Source: Undaria pinnatifida (Eukaryota; Sar; Phaeophyceae; Laminariales; Alariaceae). From it: a stretch of 64,000 nt of DNA. The notes beneath the pieces were generated by a model. The model worked only from the letters and a program-made list of their open reading frames with translations. It searched no databases and had not been told where the DNA came from. The position numbers and the translations under genes are program-made. Shown piece by piece: positions 1-13,132 of this stretch. The DNA is taken from the NCBI GenBank assembly GCA_012845835.1, contig JABAKD010000029.1, positions 12,973,892 through 13,037,891 on the forward strand, in the 5' to 3' direction. Within the stretch, counting starts at the first letter, position 1; the number at the start of each line of letters is the position of its first letter.

Positions 1-1215
1 AAGTTGAAGCCAGCAATATTTCGTTTGCGTTTGCGAGTGTGGACACCGCGTCAAAGTTTATGCCCCATATTGCCGTCCCCCCACCCCCCCCCCAAAAAAA
101 AACCTCCAACGCCCCCTCTTTTCCAACCAGCCGCACGATCGCCTAGACCTAGCACCACGCGTATAACAAGCCCCTACATATCTTTGATCTCACAGCCGAA
201 GTGTATTTGAATATTATTTGTGACCTAAACCTCCTAAAAAACCTCACCCCCCCCCACCCCCACCCCTTCTCGCTCTCCCTTGCTCAAACGCCCCACCTAA
301 TATCGAAATCCGCCAGATTAATAAACACTTCACGCACTGGATATCACCTCATTATCTTTCGAGAGCCATCCATGCCGCTGCTTTCCCCCCCCCCGCCCCG
401 AACGCCCCCTTCTTCCCCACCACCCGCACCATCGCCTAGACCTAGCACCACACGTATAACAAACCCCTCACCTAAAACCCTTCCTCCCCCCCCCCCCCCC
501 GCCCCCACCCCCCACCTCCCCAAACCCCCCCACCCCATCCCAACCCCACCCCCTCGAACACTCCGCCCTCTCTCTACTCACTGATTGTACGACTTACCCC
601 AGGATATACATGATGAACTGATGCATTCTTTCCAAAACCGTCACATTTATCCCCTCAAAGTAATGTATAGTTTCCACGCACAGATTGAGCTGCCCCACAC
701 GCCCCAACCCAACCCCAACCCCCCCCCATGATAAACTGGTGCATTTTTTTTTTTTTTTTCCCAAAACCGTCAGATTTATCCCCTTGAAAGGATTTATAGC
801 TTACACGCACAAATTTCCCGCCCGTCCGCGCCCCCCCCCCTCCCCCCCCCCCCACCTCCAACCCCGCCCCTTTTGATCAAAACCAGGCCCCCACGTCCTT
901 AAAAACTCCGCCCCCCCCCTCACCGGTTATTCTACTTACAGGATTCACTTGATAAACGGATACATTTCCATCCACAGCTGTCAGATTTTGTCCCCCTCGA
1001 AAACGGGTTTTATATAGTTTCCGGGCAGACTGCCTAACATCACCCTGTTGACCCTGATAGCTACACTGTAGTTGCAAGGGGAGTCGCCGAGCTATATCTT
1101 TAATGAGGACACACAACCCGTAATACGCGCGATCGGAGTATCACACACAGCTTGCAAAGATGAGTTTCGACGAAATCTTCCATCTCACAGCTGGAGTGTA
1201 TTTTCATTTTTTATA
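1..1215. repeat. C-rich repeat block related to the palindrome arm
   Basis: Long poly-C runs alternate with short unique blocks. The same blocks recur at 4850-5000, 5170-5340 and 5530-6060 inside the palindrome, for example a block beginning AGCCGAAGTGTATTTGAATA. The last part (1020-1215) is a copy of the dispersed A-core sequence. Reading frames here are proline or glycine runs made by the homopolymers, so no gene is called. Confidence 0.75.
1020..1215 (+). repeat. A-core dispersed repeat, copy 1
   Basis: The diagnostic string GATCGGAGTATCACACACAG is followed by a small hairpin (TTTCG-A-CGAAA) and an AT-rich tail. Other copies lie at 5876-6130, 6159-6330 (reversed), 9715-9900, 11087-11225 (reversed), 21636-21800, 25668-25722 (reversed, partial), 34047-34075 (partial) and 40178-40236 (reversed, diverged). 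There is no coding capacity. The class of element is unknown. Confidence 0.8.
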
Positions 1216-1688
1216 ATATTGCCGGAAGGCAAAACAAGGACGATGACAACAAAACCGCCAGCATGCGTGTATTACACCAAAAAAAGTGAAAATAGAATCA
1301 CAGAAAGATACTGCGCACCGAAACAAACAACGAAGTATCACCGCCCCCCCTGTCAATTTCCTATGATACGTACGCGCGAGGCATAAGGCATTTGTGTCGT
1401 ATCTAGTCCACCGTCAACTACACAACAAGCACCACACCGCCAACCCAAAATCGGAACAATAACGGTAAAGCTTCAAAGACGGAGGTGGGGGGACGCACAC
1501 AAACCGGACAACAAACCAACGAGCGGCGAAGGCACGGACCAATAGCAACGGGCAAGATAATATTTCGAATGCAGTACACTACTACTTCGTTCCAACGCAT
1601 ACATAATAAGTACTCGGCGTGCATGTTGTAAGAGGCCTTTATGGCCCTGGATCAGGCAATCGATGAATGTGTTACCCCCGATGCTTTA

Positions 1689-1957
1689 GACCCAGGCTAC
1701 GGTAGGGGGGTCCCCTTTTGGGCCTTTTATTTCAGTGGCTAGGGGTCACTCGCGCGAGTAACGCCTTTGTTCGTACGAGATCTTACGTTTTCTTCACGTC
1801 TTACATTGACGAAATCAATCCGCAATGCAAAGGTGATCTAAGCTGCGCCAAAACAAGTGCCTAAACCATCTTCATCCGTGGGGTACAGAGCCACTCGTGT
1901 GAGTGGCTCTAACACACCAGTGAAAATGGGGGTACCCTCCCTACCGTAGCCTTGGTC
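1689..1957. mobile_element. MITE-like element H
   Basis: The ends are inverted repeats: left GACCCAGGCTACGGTAGGG, and the right end reads nearly the same on the other strand. Inside are two short hairpins, CACTCGCGCGAGT at about 1750 and GAGCCACTC-GTGT-GAGTGGCTC at 1889-1910. Related CACTC/GAGTG hairpins occur at 29347, 55105 and 56725. No transposase is present. The target duplication was not resolved. Confidence 0.6.
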
Positions 1958-2020
1958 GCTACTACTACTACTACTACCACTACTACTACTACTACTGCTA
2001 CTGCTACTACTACTATTACT
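1958..2020 (+). repeat. (CTA)n microsatellite
   Basis: An interrupted CTA/CTG trinucleotide run directly abuts element H. Poly-Thr and poly-Ser readings on the two strands are by-products. Confidence 0.9.
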
Positions 2021-2494
2021 GCCGTTGCTGAGCATAGGCAACATCTTCACGTAATCAAAGGCTTACCCTGGGCTATTATTATTGGTGATGGATCGATGTT
2101 TTACGCCGGCATCATAAAGCCCACGGGCACCTTCACGCACACACACCACACAACAACAAACACGTGTTTGTGCGCTTCTTAGGCCCATTCTGTTTTGCGC
2201 TGGCGTAGAAGATCGCTACCCCACAGCAACTGTTCCTCAACAAGAATGTGTGGTGCACGAGCACGGGTAAATCAATAGCTCCCCAAATAAAAACGGCCCT
2301 CGTAAAGAATGGTTACCGCATTATTATACGTATGATACAAGTACTCACGAGGTGGTAGATGTGTCCGTTATTAACTGGTGGAGGAGATAGACATGTATCT
2401 ATTTTGAAAGTATTTTCGGGACCGACCCCCGGTTTGGGTGGCATGCCCACAGCTTGCCGCTAACACTATTATATGTATATGTATAGTCTACTAC

Positions 2495-2611
2495 TGTAGT
2501 GCGTTAGGGGACCGCCGCGTGAGGGGACCGCCAGAGCGTTTATGGGCAGCGGGACCGCCGAGCGAGGGGACCGCCAAGGGATTTTGGGCAGCGGAACCAC
2601 CGAGGGAGGGC
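2495..2611 (+). mobile_element. Diverged copy of element F
   Basis: It begins with TGTAGTGCGTTAGGGGAC, the same end as the intact 92-bp element at 22351-22442, and continues with the same GGGGACCGCC-rich core. The right terminal repeat is not recognisable. A solo end also occurs at about 12757. Confidence 0.55.
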
Positions 2612-3480
2612 TCCTCGTTCTTCAGCTGATATATCATATGTAAGTACTACAAGTAGTCTATAGTACTATATTATAATAGTACTACGTATTTTTGCTGCAA
2701 TTATTGCTATAGACAGGCAATCTAATAATAATCTAGACTAACGTAATTCGCCGTGATTTTTATTGTTGATGCTAACGCTGCACATCGTTGGACGCAAATG
2801 AATTCACACCGTTGACGTTAATATGTATGTATGTGCTGTACGCCAATGAAGCGTTCGACGTAACACCGACAACAACAACAAGTCGCCTCTGGTATCGCTT
2901 TGATCTCACTCACCAGGCGTATACTCGAACACTAGCACGTGTCTTTCGTCGCGCCCCTCGTCCTGCCTGCCTGGTGGATGGCGTGGTTTTGCCGTCTTGT
3001 GGGGCATAATACGGGGCGAGGACACATCATCACTAGGTCGACGGCTTACTGTTTCTTTCATGAAAAAACATACACAACACACACAGAAGAATATCTTACG
3101 GCTAAGTTGTTTTTTTGCTGTTTGCCTCTTTCTACATACAGCTGATGATGATGCTGTTGTTAGCGTTGTTGTTGGCGTTGTCTTGATTCACCTTTCGCCG
3201 TAAAAGCAAATCCGAAATCACAGGGCAGGCTCCAGTCACTCTAAATTAAAGTGGAAGAACATACACCCAGGAAAAAACTTGTTTGTACAAGAGCCGGCTA
3301 CAAGCCAGCATCCTCTTCCAAGAGGCGCAATAAAACGCCCGCAACCAACAAGAATCTTTCAACAAAAAAAACTCGAAGGGCCGTATCTGCAAAGAAAAAA
3401 AACGCAAGCAGTAGTCAAAATCTAAGACTTTGTGGTATGTATGGATGTTACCGTATTTTTATACGGGAGTGCACAATGGT
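2612..3480. other. No gene seen
   Basis: Unique-looking sequence. Frames of 60-80 codons exist, but I see no family resemblance, splice-supported exon or repeat. Confidence 0.5.
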
Positions 3481-3637
3481 GGTCCCTCCATAGTGCCGGT
3501 TGCCGCTACAGTGTCAGAAACACCGGCACTATAGCGGTAATCGGCACTACTCCGCACACTACCAGAACTAGCTTTTCCCATACGTGCCAAGCGATTTCAC
3601 AGGCACTATAGCGGGAAACCGGCACTACAGGGGGACC
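3481..3637. mobile_element. MITE-like element D
   Basis: The 157-bp element is bounded by GGTCCCTCCATAGTGCCGGT and its inverted counterpart, which ends CCGGCACTACAGGGGGACC. Internal GTGCC/GGCAC pieces repeat. Related sequences lie at about 57944-58071 and 44683-44765, and with a GTGCGGTG variant at 25329-25490. It is noncoding. Confidence 0.65.
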
Positions 3638-3685
3638 TCTACACTGGAGTACGATGCAGCCCTTCGCGCTTCTCGTACCATGTTG

Positions 3686-6600
3686 CTGATGTATTTGTAG
3701 GACGTATCTCTGACTTAAAATTGACGACCGCAGAGCCCCACATCGACAAGGTAAAATCATAGATAGGCGTGAAATCGTGCATTTATTTGAGACAAAAATA
3801 ATTTGGAAAAGGAAGCACAGGCAGATGTGTTAAAATTGCGGTAAACAACCTTACCAACCCATTACGTAGGGTATTTCGTACATACCGTCTGCATGATCGC
3901 CTCCCAACCTATGCCAAGCGAAGTATTACTAACGAGGTAACGTGATTGAGCGCGTGTATACCAAGTATGACTAACGAGGTAACGTAATTGAGCACATGTA
4001 TTATACCAAGCGTTCCTTTAAAACTGACGATTCGCATCCCTCCCTCTAACGCTCAATGGCGGAGACAGTACAGGGCCACATACATCACCTCGCATGCTGT
4101 ATTTGGTAATACGTATCTCTTTCGTATAATTAGCGATGTCGATAATAATGGTAACCGTATGATGATGGTGATGGTGACAAACAGTGCATGACCACATCAC
4201 CTCGCCTGCTGTATTTGACAATACGTATCTCTTTCTTATAATTAGCCATGTCAGAAAGTAATGGTACCTACAAATATTCTATAAAATATTCTAGCTTTCG
4301 ATCGATGTATCATACAACAACAAATTATGGAGATTTAACACGTTATTTACTACACTTGAACACTGGGTTGCATGCTGCATCTAACATCAAACCTTCTAGA
4401 ATAGTAAACATTACAAGCCAGATGATATAAAGGGATGTCTTACTGCTTCAATCGTCAGGTTTGTCCCCTTTGAGAATTTATAGTTTCCGCGCACATATTG
4501 AAATGTCTCGCCCCCCGCCCCCCCCCCCCCCCCCCCCCCTCCCCTCCCCCTCCACTGACCTCTTTTTCATAACAAACCCCAACCCTTCCCCCCCCCGCCC
4601 CTCCGTCCCCCGATTCCCCCCCCCTTCCGCCTAGTCTGTCCAAACGCCCCACTCACAATCAAAATCGGCCTGAGTAATAAACACCTATACGCAGTTGATA
4701 TCACGTCATTATCTTTCTGACCATCCATGACGTAGTTTTCAATTATATCCCCCCCCCCCCCCTTCCAACGCCCCCTCTTTTCCGACCACCTACACGATCG
4801 CCTAGACCTAGCACCACGCGCATAGCAAGCTGCTACATATCATTGATCTCACAGCCGAAGTGTATTTGAATATTATTTGTGACCTAAACCTCCTGAAAAT
4901 CCCCCCCCCCCCCCCCTCTTGCTCTCCCTTACTCAAACGCCCCACCAAATATCGAAATCCGCCACATTGATTAACACTTCACGCACAAGATATCACCTCA
5001 TTATCTTTTGAGAGCCACCCATGCCGCTGTGTTCCCCCCCCCCCCCCCCCCCCCTCCCCCCCCCCCCCCCCCCCCCCCCGCTCCAACGCCCCCTCTTTCC
5101 CGACCACCTGCACGATCGCCTAGACCTTGCACCACGCGTATAACAAGCTGATACATATCTTTGATCTCACAGCCGAAGTGTATTTGAATATTATTTGTGA
5201 CCTAAACCTCCTGAAAATCCCCCCCCCCCCCTCCCCCCCCCCCTCTTGCTCTCCCTTACTCAAACGCCCCACCAAATATCGAAATCCACGACATTAATAA
5301 ACACTTCACGCACAGGATATCACCTCATTATCTTTCAAGAGCCATCCATGCCGCTGTATCCCCCCCCCCCCCCCCGCCTCGAACGCCCCCTTCTTCCCCA
5401 TCACCCGCACCTTCGCCTAGACCTAGCACCACACGTAAAACAAACCCCTCACCTAAAGCCGTCCCCCCCCCTCCCCGCCCCCACCTCCCACCCTCCCCCC
5501 CCAACCCATCCCAACCCCACCCCCTCGAACACTCCACCCTCTCTTTACTCACTGATTGCACGAATTACCCCAGGATATACATGATAAACTGATGTATTAT
5601 TTCCAAAAATGTCACATTTATCCCCTCAAAATAATGTATAGTTTCCAGGCACATATTGAGCTGCCCCCCAATAATATACTGGTGCCAAAACCGTCAGATT
5701 TATCCCCTCGAAAGGATTCATAGCTTACATGCACAAATTGCCCCTTCCCCCCCCCCCCCCCCGCCCCCCTCCAAACCCGCTCGCTTTTGATCAAAACCAG
5801 GCCCCCCTTTCCCTTCACAGCTGTCAGATTTTGTCCCCCTCAGAAACGGGTTTTAAAGTTTCCGCGCACAGACTGACTAAAATCATCCTGTTGACCCTGA
5901 TAGCTACACTGTAGTTGTAAGGGGAGTCGCCGACCTATATCCTTAATGAGGACACACAACTCGTAATGCGCGCGATCGGAGTATCACACACAGCTTGCAA
6001 AGATGAGTTTCGACGAAATCTTCGATCTCACAGCTGGAGTGTATTTTAATTTTTATAATATATCACACACAGCTTGCAAAGATGAGTTTCGACGAAATCT
6101 TCGATCTCACAGCTGGAGTGTATTTTAATTTTTATTTTTAATTTTATTTTTTTTTAAATAAAAATTAAAATACACTCCAGCTGTGAGATCGAAGATTTCG
6201 TCGAAACTCATCTTTGCAAGCTGTGTGTGATACTCCGATCGCGCGCATTACGAGTTGTGTGTCCTCATTAAGGATATAGGTCGGCGACTCCCCTTACAAC
6301 TACAGTGTAGCTATCAGGGTCAACAGGATGATTTTAGTCAGTCTGTGCGCGGAAACTATAAACCCGTTTCTGAGGGGGACAAAATCTGACAGCTGTGAAG
6401 GGAAATGTATCTTTTTATCAAGTGAATCCTGTAAGTCGAATAACCGGTGAGGGGGGTGGGGCGGAGTTTTGAAGGACGTGGGGGCCTGGTTTTGATCAAA
6501 AGCGAGCGGGTTTGGAGGGGGGGGGGGGGGGGCGGGGGGGGCAGCTCAATATGTGCCTGGAAACTATACATTATTTTGAGGGGATAAATGTGACGGTTTT

Positions 6601-8209
6601 GGAAATAATACATCAGTTTATCATGTATATCCTGGGGTAAGTCGTACAATCAGTGAGTGAAGAGAGGGTGGAGTGTTCGAGGGGGTGGGGTTGGGATGGA
6701 TTGGGGGGGAGGTGGGGGGTGGGGGCGGGGGGGGGGGGGGGGAGGAGGAAGGGCTTTAGGTGAGGGGTTTGTTATACGTGTGGTGCTAGGTCTAGGCGAT
6801 GATGCGGGTGATGGGGAAGAAGGGGGCGTTCGAGGCGGGAGGGGGGGGGGGGGGACACAGCGGCATGGATGGCTCTCGAAAAATAATGAGGTGATATCCT
6901 GTGCGTGAAGTGTTTATTAATGTGGCAGATTTCGATATTTGGTGGGGCGTTTGAGTAAGGGAGAGCAAGAGGGGGGGGGGGAAATTTTTAGGAGGTTTAG
7001 GTCACAAATAATATTCAAATACACTTCGGCTGTGAGATCAAAGATATGTAGCAGCTTATTATACGCGTGGTGCTAGGTCTAGGCGATCGTGCAGGTGGTC
7101 GGAAAAGAGGGGACGTTGGAGGAGGGGGGGGGGGGGGGGGGGGTTGGGGGGAAAATAATTGAAAACTACGTCATGGATGGTCAGAAAGATAATGACGTGA
7201 TATCAACTGCGTATAGGTGTTTATTACTCAGGCCGATTTTGATTGTGAGTGGGGCGTTTGGACAGACTAGGCGGAAGGGGGGGGGAATCGGGGGACGGAG
7301 GGGCGGGGGGGGGAGGGTTGGGGTTTTTTATTAACAAGAGGGGTCAGTGGAGGGGGAGGGGACGGGGGGCGGGGGGGCGGGGGGCGGGACATTTCAATAT
7401 GTGCGCGGAAACTATAAATTCTCAAAGGGGACAAACCTGACGATTGAAGCAGTAAGACATCCCTTTATATCATCTGGCTTGTAATGTTTACTATTCTAGA
7501 AGGTTTGATGTTAGATGCAGCATGCAACCCAGTGTTCAAGTGTAGTAAATAACGTGTTAAATCTCCATAATTTGTTGTTGTATGATACATCGATCGAAAG
7601 CTAGAATATTTTATAGAATATTTGTAGGTACCATTACTTTCTGACATGGCTAATTATAAGAAAGAGATACGTATTGTCAAATACAGCAGGCGAGGTGATG
7701 TGGTCATGCACTGTTTGTCACCATCACCATCATCATACGGTTACCATTATTATCGACATCGCTAATTATACGAAAGAGATACGTATTACCAAATACAGCA
7801 TGCGAGGTGATGTATGTGGCCCTGTACTGTCTCCGCCATTGAGCGTTAGAGGGAGGGATGCGAATCGTCAGTTTTAAAGGAACGCTTGGTATAATACATG
7901 TGCTCAATTACGTTACCTCGTTAGTCATACTTGGTATACACGCGCTCAATCACGTTACCTCGTTAGTAATACTTCGCTTGGCATAGGTTGGGAGGCGATC
8001 ATGCAGACGGTATGTACGAAATACCCTACGTAATGGGTTGGTAAGGTTGTTTACCGCAATTTTAACACATCTGCCTGTGCTTCCTTTTCCAAATTATTTT
8101 TGTCTCAAATAAATGCACGATTTCACGCCTATCTATGATTTTACCTTGTCGATGTGGGGCTCTGCGGTCGTCAATTTTAAGTCAGAGATACGTCCTACAA
8201 ATACATCAG
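3686..8209. repeat. 4.5-kb imperfect palindrome
   Basis: Two arms (3686 to about 6130 and about 6150 to 8209) are inverted copies. Paired positions in the outer arms sum to about 11895 (4248-4430 pairs with 7465-7647, 3988-4191 with 7704-7907), and homology stops sharply at 3686/8209. The left arm is about 320 bp longer because of internal duplications (for example 5980-6060 repeated at 6061-6130). The turn at 6121-6172 is A/T-rich. Homopolymer C or G tracts of 10-40 bp punctuate both arms. No coding potential is apparent. It may be a real foldback locus or an assembly fold-back. Confidence 0.9.
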
Positions 8210-8810
8210 GCGAGGTGGGTATGTGATGTCATATATATGCGATGTCATCACTATTGATCGCGAGGGTGATTTTACTTCGTGAGGTAAATGGTACTGTGTT
8301 TCGTAGAGGTCGTCTCAGGAGGGTATGCGATGGGTCGGCAGTGTGGTTTATTGCAATTTTATCAGGTCTGCCTGTGCTTCCTTTTCAACTTATTATTGTC
8401 TCAAATGTACAATTTCACGTCCATGATTTTTACCGTGCCGCTGTGGGGCTCTGAGGTCGCCAATCGTAAGACAGAGATACATCTTACAAATACAGCAGTT
8501 GAGGTGGGCATGCAACGTCATATATATTATAAAAAATATATGCGATGTCACTACTATTGAACGCGAGGGTGACTTTACTTCGTCAGGCATATGCTACTGC
8601 GTTTCGTAAAGGTTGTCTCACGTGGACATGCGATGTCACCACTATTGAACGCGAGGGTGACTTTGCTTCGTTAGGCACATTCCACTGCGTTTGGAATGGT
8701 AGAGGTTGTCAGGCAATCATGTAAGCGGATGGAGGCACGAAATACCCTGCGTAATAGGTTGGTCGTGTGGTTTACCGCAGTGTTAACATCCCTGTCTGTA
8801 CTTAATTTTC
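8210..8810 (+). repeat. Tandem repeat of about 300-400 bp units adjoining the palindrome
   Basis: Blocks from the outer right arm (8000-8210) recur at 8330-8520 and 8740-8810, and an ATGCGATGTC/GAACGCGAGGGTGA block recurs at about 8240, 8535 and 8625. The palindrome edge therefore lies inside a tandem array. Confidence 0.7.
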
Positions 8811-8994
8811 ACATTATTATAGACTATATATAGTGTACGCTTATACGTCCTGTTTTCTCCCCACTGTCGTCGAAGATGTTGTAGTCCTGTAGATGTCGCG
8901 TCCATGTCTGGTGCTCTTGTTAGTGGTGTTCATGAAAACATGCCCTAACATGTAGTAGATGATCGCTGAGTGGTGTTCCTTTCCTTTACATCAA

Positions 8995-9300
8995 GCCAGG
9001 TAGCCTATGCGAACGCAAGCGCTTGCTTGAAAAACGACAAATATATATATATATATATGTCAGTCTCGTGCGTCCGAGTCCCCCCGAGTGCATACTCGTA
9101 CAAATTCGTAGGGACTTTTTCTTGTGCACAAATTGAATTGCGGAAAGCGCGAGAGCGTGAGTTAGCAGCACTCGATGGCAAATCGACGAGCAGTGGGGTT
9201 GAAGGCAAGATCGGGGGAGATAAGGGACGACACCTCCTACCTCCTACCTGTGGCCACGGCTTGTCCAGAAGCTGGAGACTAAAAGTGTGAAACAAGAAAA
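8995..9300 (+). mobile_element. tRNA-derived SINE, copy 1
   Basis: A head with a B-box-like GCGTCCGAGTCCCC is followed by a body shared with 20795-21095, 44795-44985 and 52290-52560. Shared marks are GGGACTTTTTCTTGTGCAC, GAGAGCGTGAGTTAGCA and CACGGCTTGTCCAGAAGCTG, with an A-rich 3' tail. A TA dinucleotide run interrupts the head at 9040-9057. Pol III transcription and LINE-driven movement are inferred from SINE biology. Confidence 0.6.
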
Positions 9301-9714
9301 AGAAATCTACAACAGAAACATTCTACTACCATACCGGTACTATACCCCCTCACCCTATGAACCCATTGAAGCTGCCATCCATACGCAAGTCCGCCTCACA
9401 AGCAGTTCTTAGTAGGATGCAAAAGCTCACCCTTCATGCTATTCGCCGAACACCTCACGCCGCTTCGCGCTTGTTTGGTGCAAGCAATGTCTGCCTGGTC
9501 GGCGAAAACCCGACATGCTCCGTCCCGACATAGTAGGGATGCGAGGGTCTACGGTCATACCGACTGCGTACGGCCATGTATGTATGAATATCGAGTACAC
9601 ACCCCCCGCTTCCAAACTCCGCCCCCGCTCCCCTTGGAAAAACCCGCCCTCCACTCACCCGGTCATACGACTACATACAACAGGATATATATACATAATA
9701 AAATGATGCTTTCC

Positions 9715-9900
9715 ACGGCCGTCAGATTGATTGACATCACCACCCTGTTGACGCCGGACCAAGCTAGTTCAAACGGGAGTCATCGGCCTATATCCTTAAT
9801 GATGAGGACAAAAACCCAGTAATACACGCGATCGGAGTATCACGCACAGCTTGAAAAGATAAGCTTCGACGAAATCGTCGATCTCTCAGCTGGAGGACAG
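9715..9900 (+). repeat. A-core dispersed repeat, copy 4
   Basis: Diverged copy in the same orientation as copy 1. It retains CGATCGGAGTATCACGCACA and the following TTCGACGAAAT hairpin, and is preceded by the CCACTCACCCGGTCATACGA type C-rich lead also seen in the palindrome. Confidence 0.75.
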
Positions 9901-11086
9901 GAGTGTTTGTGTTATTTTTGTATGCTATAATGCTGTTCAGGATATTTTCTGTGGCGGTCTGAAAGACTGAAAGCAAAATATCGTGAATAATAAAGGGTCG
10001 GAAAACGGAAGAGAAAAGCGAAAAAAAGAGCAAAGTAGCACAACGATGCGAGTGCACAATAACATGAACATATTTGGCATACTACTGAAGAAACACAAAG
10101 AAAGACAGCAGCAACACAAAACCAACAACGCACATGACTCAAACAACAACAATAATAGAGTTTCAACTGTAACGACGACTCCCGAAGTTCAATGTTTCCC
10201 CACAAATCTCAACCTGGCTTGTAGGGGTAGTAGGTGTCCTCGCCTGTCATGCTGTTGTAGTCGAGTATAATAGTGGAGGGATGCCTACCGTACGTAAATC
10301 GCCTCGATGACAACACAACCGGGTCCCCGTGTTGCGTCAAAAAGAAAAGAAGAGTAGAGGCGAGTTGGTAGAGGCCGACTTTTTTTATTTTATATGCCAA
10401 CATGTATGTGAAAATTAATTGCCTTTCCGATGAGGAGAGCGTTTGAGGCTTTTTTACTTTTTGGTTTCGAAAAATAAATAAATCAAACGTCAAAATATTC
10501 TACTTATCATCGGGAATGCTAGTTATTGACAGCAAGCAGCTTTTATCGACGGCGAAACAACAATTGAAATCGGCATTGATGGCAGCGTCGAGAAACCGGT
10601 GATTGATATTCATATTTTTTCTGCGTTTCGAGGGGGGGGAGGGGGACTTTCGCATAATAAATAAATAAAAACCGATTTTCTTGTGTTGTCGGTTTCTTCA
10701 AGTCTGACTGTCAATCCTTATTCCGAGTTTGTGTCGTGCAGTCGATAGCAGCAGCTAGCTGTTGTTGACAACAACAACGGTATTATTGTCGAACACACAA
10801 CTTAACTCGGCAGGAAAGAAGTAAATCACACTCTCATCGGAAAATCCAACTTTCGGTTTACAAAATTAATTGGCAGTTAGTTGTTGTTGAGGACGTAACC
10901 CGCGTTTGTTTGGGAACAAAACACTTGAATTTAGCATTGTGGGATATCGCTTCCCCCGAACATCGAAATGAATTGATGTCAGGGAACTCATATTAATAGC
11001 ACCACCAGGTAGGTACGAACTAACTACATGTCCCCATCCCCCCCCATATATATTTATTTACATGAAACATAAAAAAAATGAAAAAA
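9901..11086. other. No gene seen
   Basis: A/T-richer sequence with scattered short frames on both strands. No repeated family, splice-supported exon or RNA gene was recognised. Confidence 0.5.
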
Positions 11087-11225
11087 CAGCTGGCTGTGAG
11101 ATCAAGGGTTTCGCCGAAGGTCATCTTTGCAATAATAGCCTTGCATGATGCCCCGACCGCGAGCGTTACGTGGTGTGCATGTCCTCACGAAGGACATAGT
11201 AGATAGGTCGGCGACTCCCCTTCCT
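11087..11225 (-). repeat. A-core dispersed repeat, copy 5
   Basis: Reversed, diverged copy. AGCTGGCTGTGAGATCAAGG and GGTCGGCGACTCCCCTT match the reversed right arm of the palindrome at 6178-6298. Confidence 0.7.
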
Positions 11226-11597
11226 TAGCATCAGCTGGTGCCAGGGGCGTCTTCCTTACTATACAGGTATAGTGTGCAAAGTGTTTGCTCGTATACTTGT
11301 TTGTCATGGTGAAAAGGCTATAACATGCATTATGGTGGCGGAGCGTTCAACAAGCAACCCCATCCATGGCTATCCAAGGCGTGAAACGAACGATATCGCC
11401 AAGCCGTGCAGCACAACAGGGCGCATGCAACGATAGCGGTATAATAGTAATAGCGCTTTTTGGCTAAAAGTTTTCTGGACGACGGAGCTCCGTAACGCCG
11501 TTCCAACTGGAAATCCCGTTAGTATTACAAATTTACTTGAAGTTAGTGTAGGGAGGGACTTTGGGGCTCTAAAATCGTCGGAATTTCATTGTTGTCG

Positions 11598-11867
11598 AGC
11601 GATTCTGCGATGATAGGCCCCCCAAAAAACCAGCGATTTTCTTTAAGGTACGTTTCATGCTCGACACAAGGATGGATACAATTGAACACAACGTATTCAT
11701 ATATTTTTCTTGTTGTATGCAAAGTTCAAAGAAAGGTCTATCGATCGATGGCGTCGGGGTGTCGAGGGACACCGTATTTCTTCTGGAGATACGAACGGGA
11801 GCTGGTTTTGAAACCGGCGATTTCGTTAGAGAAAAGTTGGGGGCGGGGGGCTACCGTAGAACGGCTC
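11598..11867 (+). mobile_element. MITE C, copy 1
   Basis: Same family as 15478-15728: a left end resembling GATTCTACGATAGCCCCCC, an internal TCGATCGATGACGTCGGGGT block and a right end GGGGGGCTACCGTAGAACG. The target duplication is unclear in this copy. Confidence 0.75.
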
Positions 11868-13132
11868 TGTTTGGAATAAAATGTTTGGTAGTATGTGGCT
11901 ACTACTGTTGTAGGCCATGCATGATTTTTTCATTGAGATGGATTGTTCATCGGGCACAAAACACCTTTTTTCCCCTAAAAATGTTCTCAATATTATTAGT
12001 AATGGTATAGTAGTAGTGTTCCTCTAGTGAAGAGGAGTACTAAGAAAAGAAATGTGCACATTTATTTTCCGTAGCGTGCGTGACAACAAAAAGGTAAGAT
12101 CACACGTATGTATGTAGTCACCCGTCCGCGAAGGCCTCCTCTGTGACGCTCATTAAAGAAACCCTAAAAAAGGACGATCCCCCTTCAGTTCCCTTGGCCT
12201 GAGGGCCTTGCGCTTTGGGCTCCATTGCTATTATTATTGTGGATTTGCCTAGGCGCTAAAAGGCGCATGTCGGGGTGTAACCATCGTACCTGGTATTATG
12301 CACGGACGTAGTCCGCAGGACCGTATACACTCACATGATGCCGGGATGGAGCATGTCGGATTTTCATCGACCAGGCAGACATTGCGTGCATAAAGCGCCG
12401 TGAGGGGCTCGACGAGTAGCGTAAAGGGTAAACTACATCTTGCTAAGAATCACGTGTGAGGCGGACTTCCTGCTCATTGTGCGTACTTTTTTTTTGCATG
12501 TGGAGGATAGCACGAGGGGAGGAGGGAGAGGTGACAGACTCACACCCATGGCGTGGGGATCGACCTTGGCTGCGGCTTTAGGGTTCAAATATATTAGAAG
12601 GTATCACAGGCGAAACGTGGGATGAGCAACAAGACAACGACAGAGCCAGTCAAGAGATGGGAAAATAGGTCGGTGTTAGCCATTTTCTCACTGCAACAAT
12701 GAATCCACACTACTGCTGCGTGCGGTATTTCCAACGATTTCCCTCCCCTAGCGTGTGTGTAGTGCGTTAGGGGTGCAGCCGAATGAAGGCAACGAAGAAG
12801 AGCCGCCTTTACTAATCGACTGGAACAATAGGCATCCCAAATTGATTCCCCTGGGTTATTTTTTATTTTGCTGTGCATGGGTTTAGTCAAAGTTTATACT
12901 GGATGTTGTGATTGCCATCCGACGATGTCTAGCATTAGTTTCAGCAATCGATTACTCACAAAACATTCCTGGCAAGAAAGAAGAAGGACGAGAAAAAACC
13001 TGTATTCGCAGCCTACGTCATTCACGTGACATACTCCTAGTACAGGCACAATGGTCTTCTCTTGTTTACCTTCACTATCTACCTACCTTCCGATGTTTGC
13101 ACCGATCTACTGACCTACTGCTGAGCACTCTT
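11868..13132. other. No gene seen
   Basis: Mostly unique sequence. A solo element-F end is at about 12757. Small frames were not supported by splice sites or composition. Confidence 0.45.
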
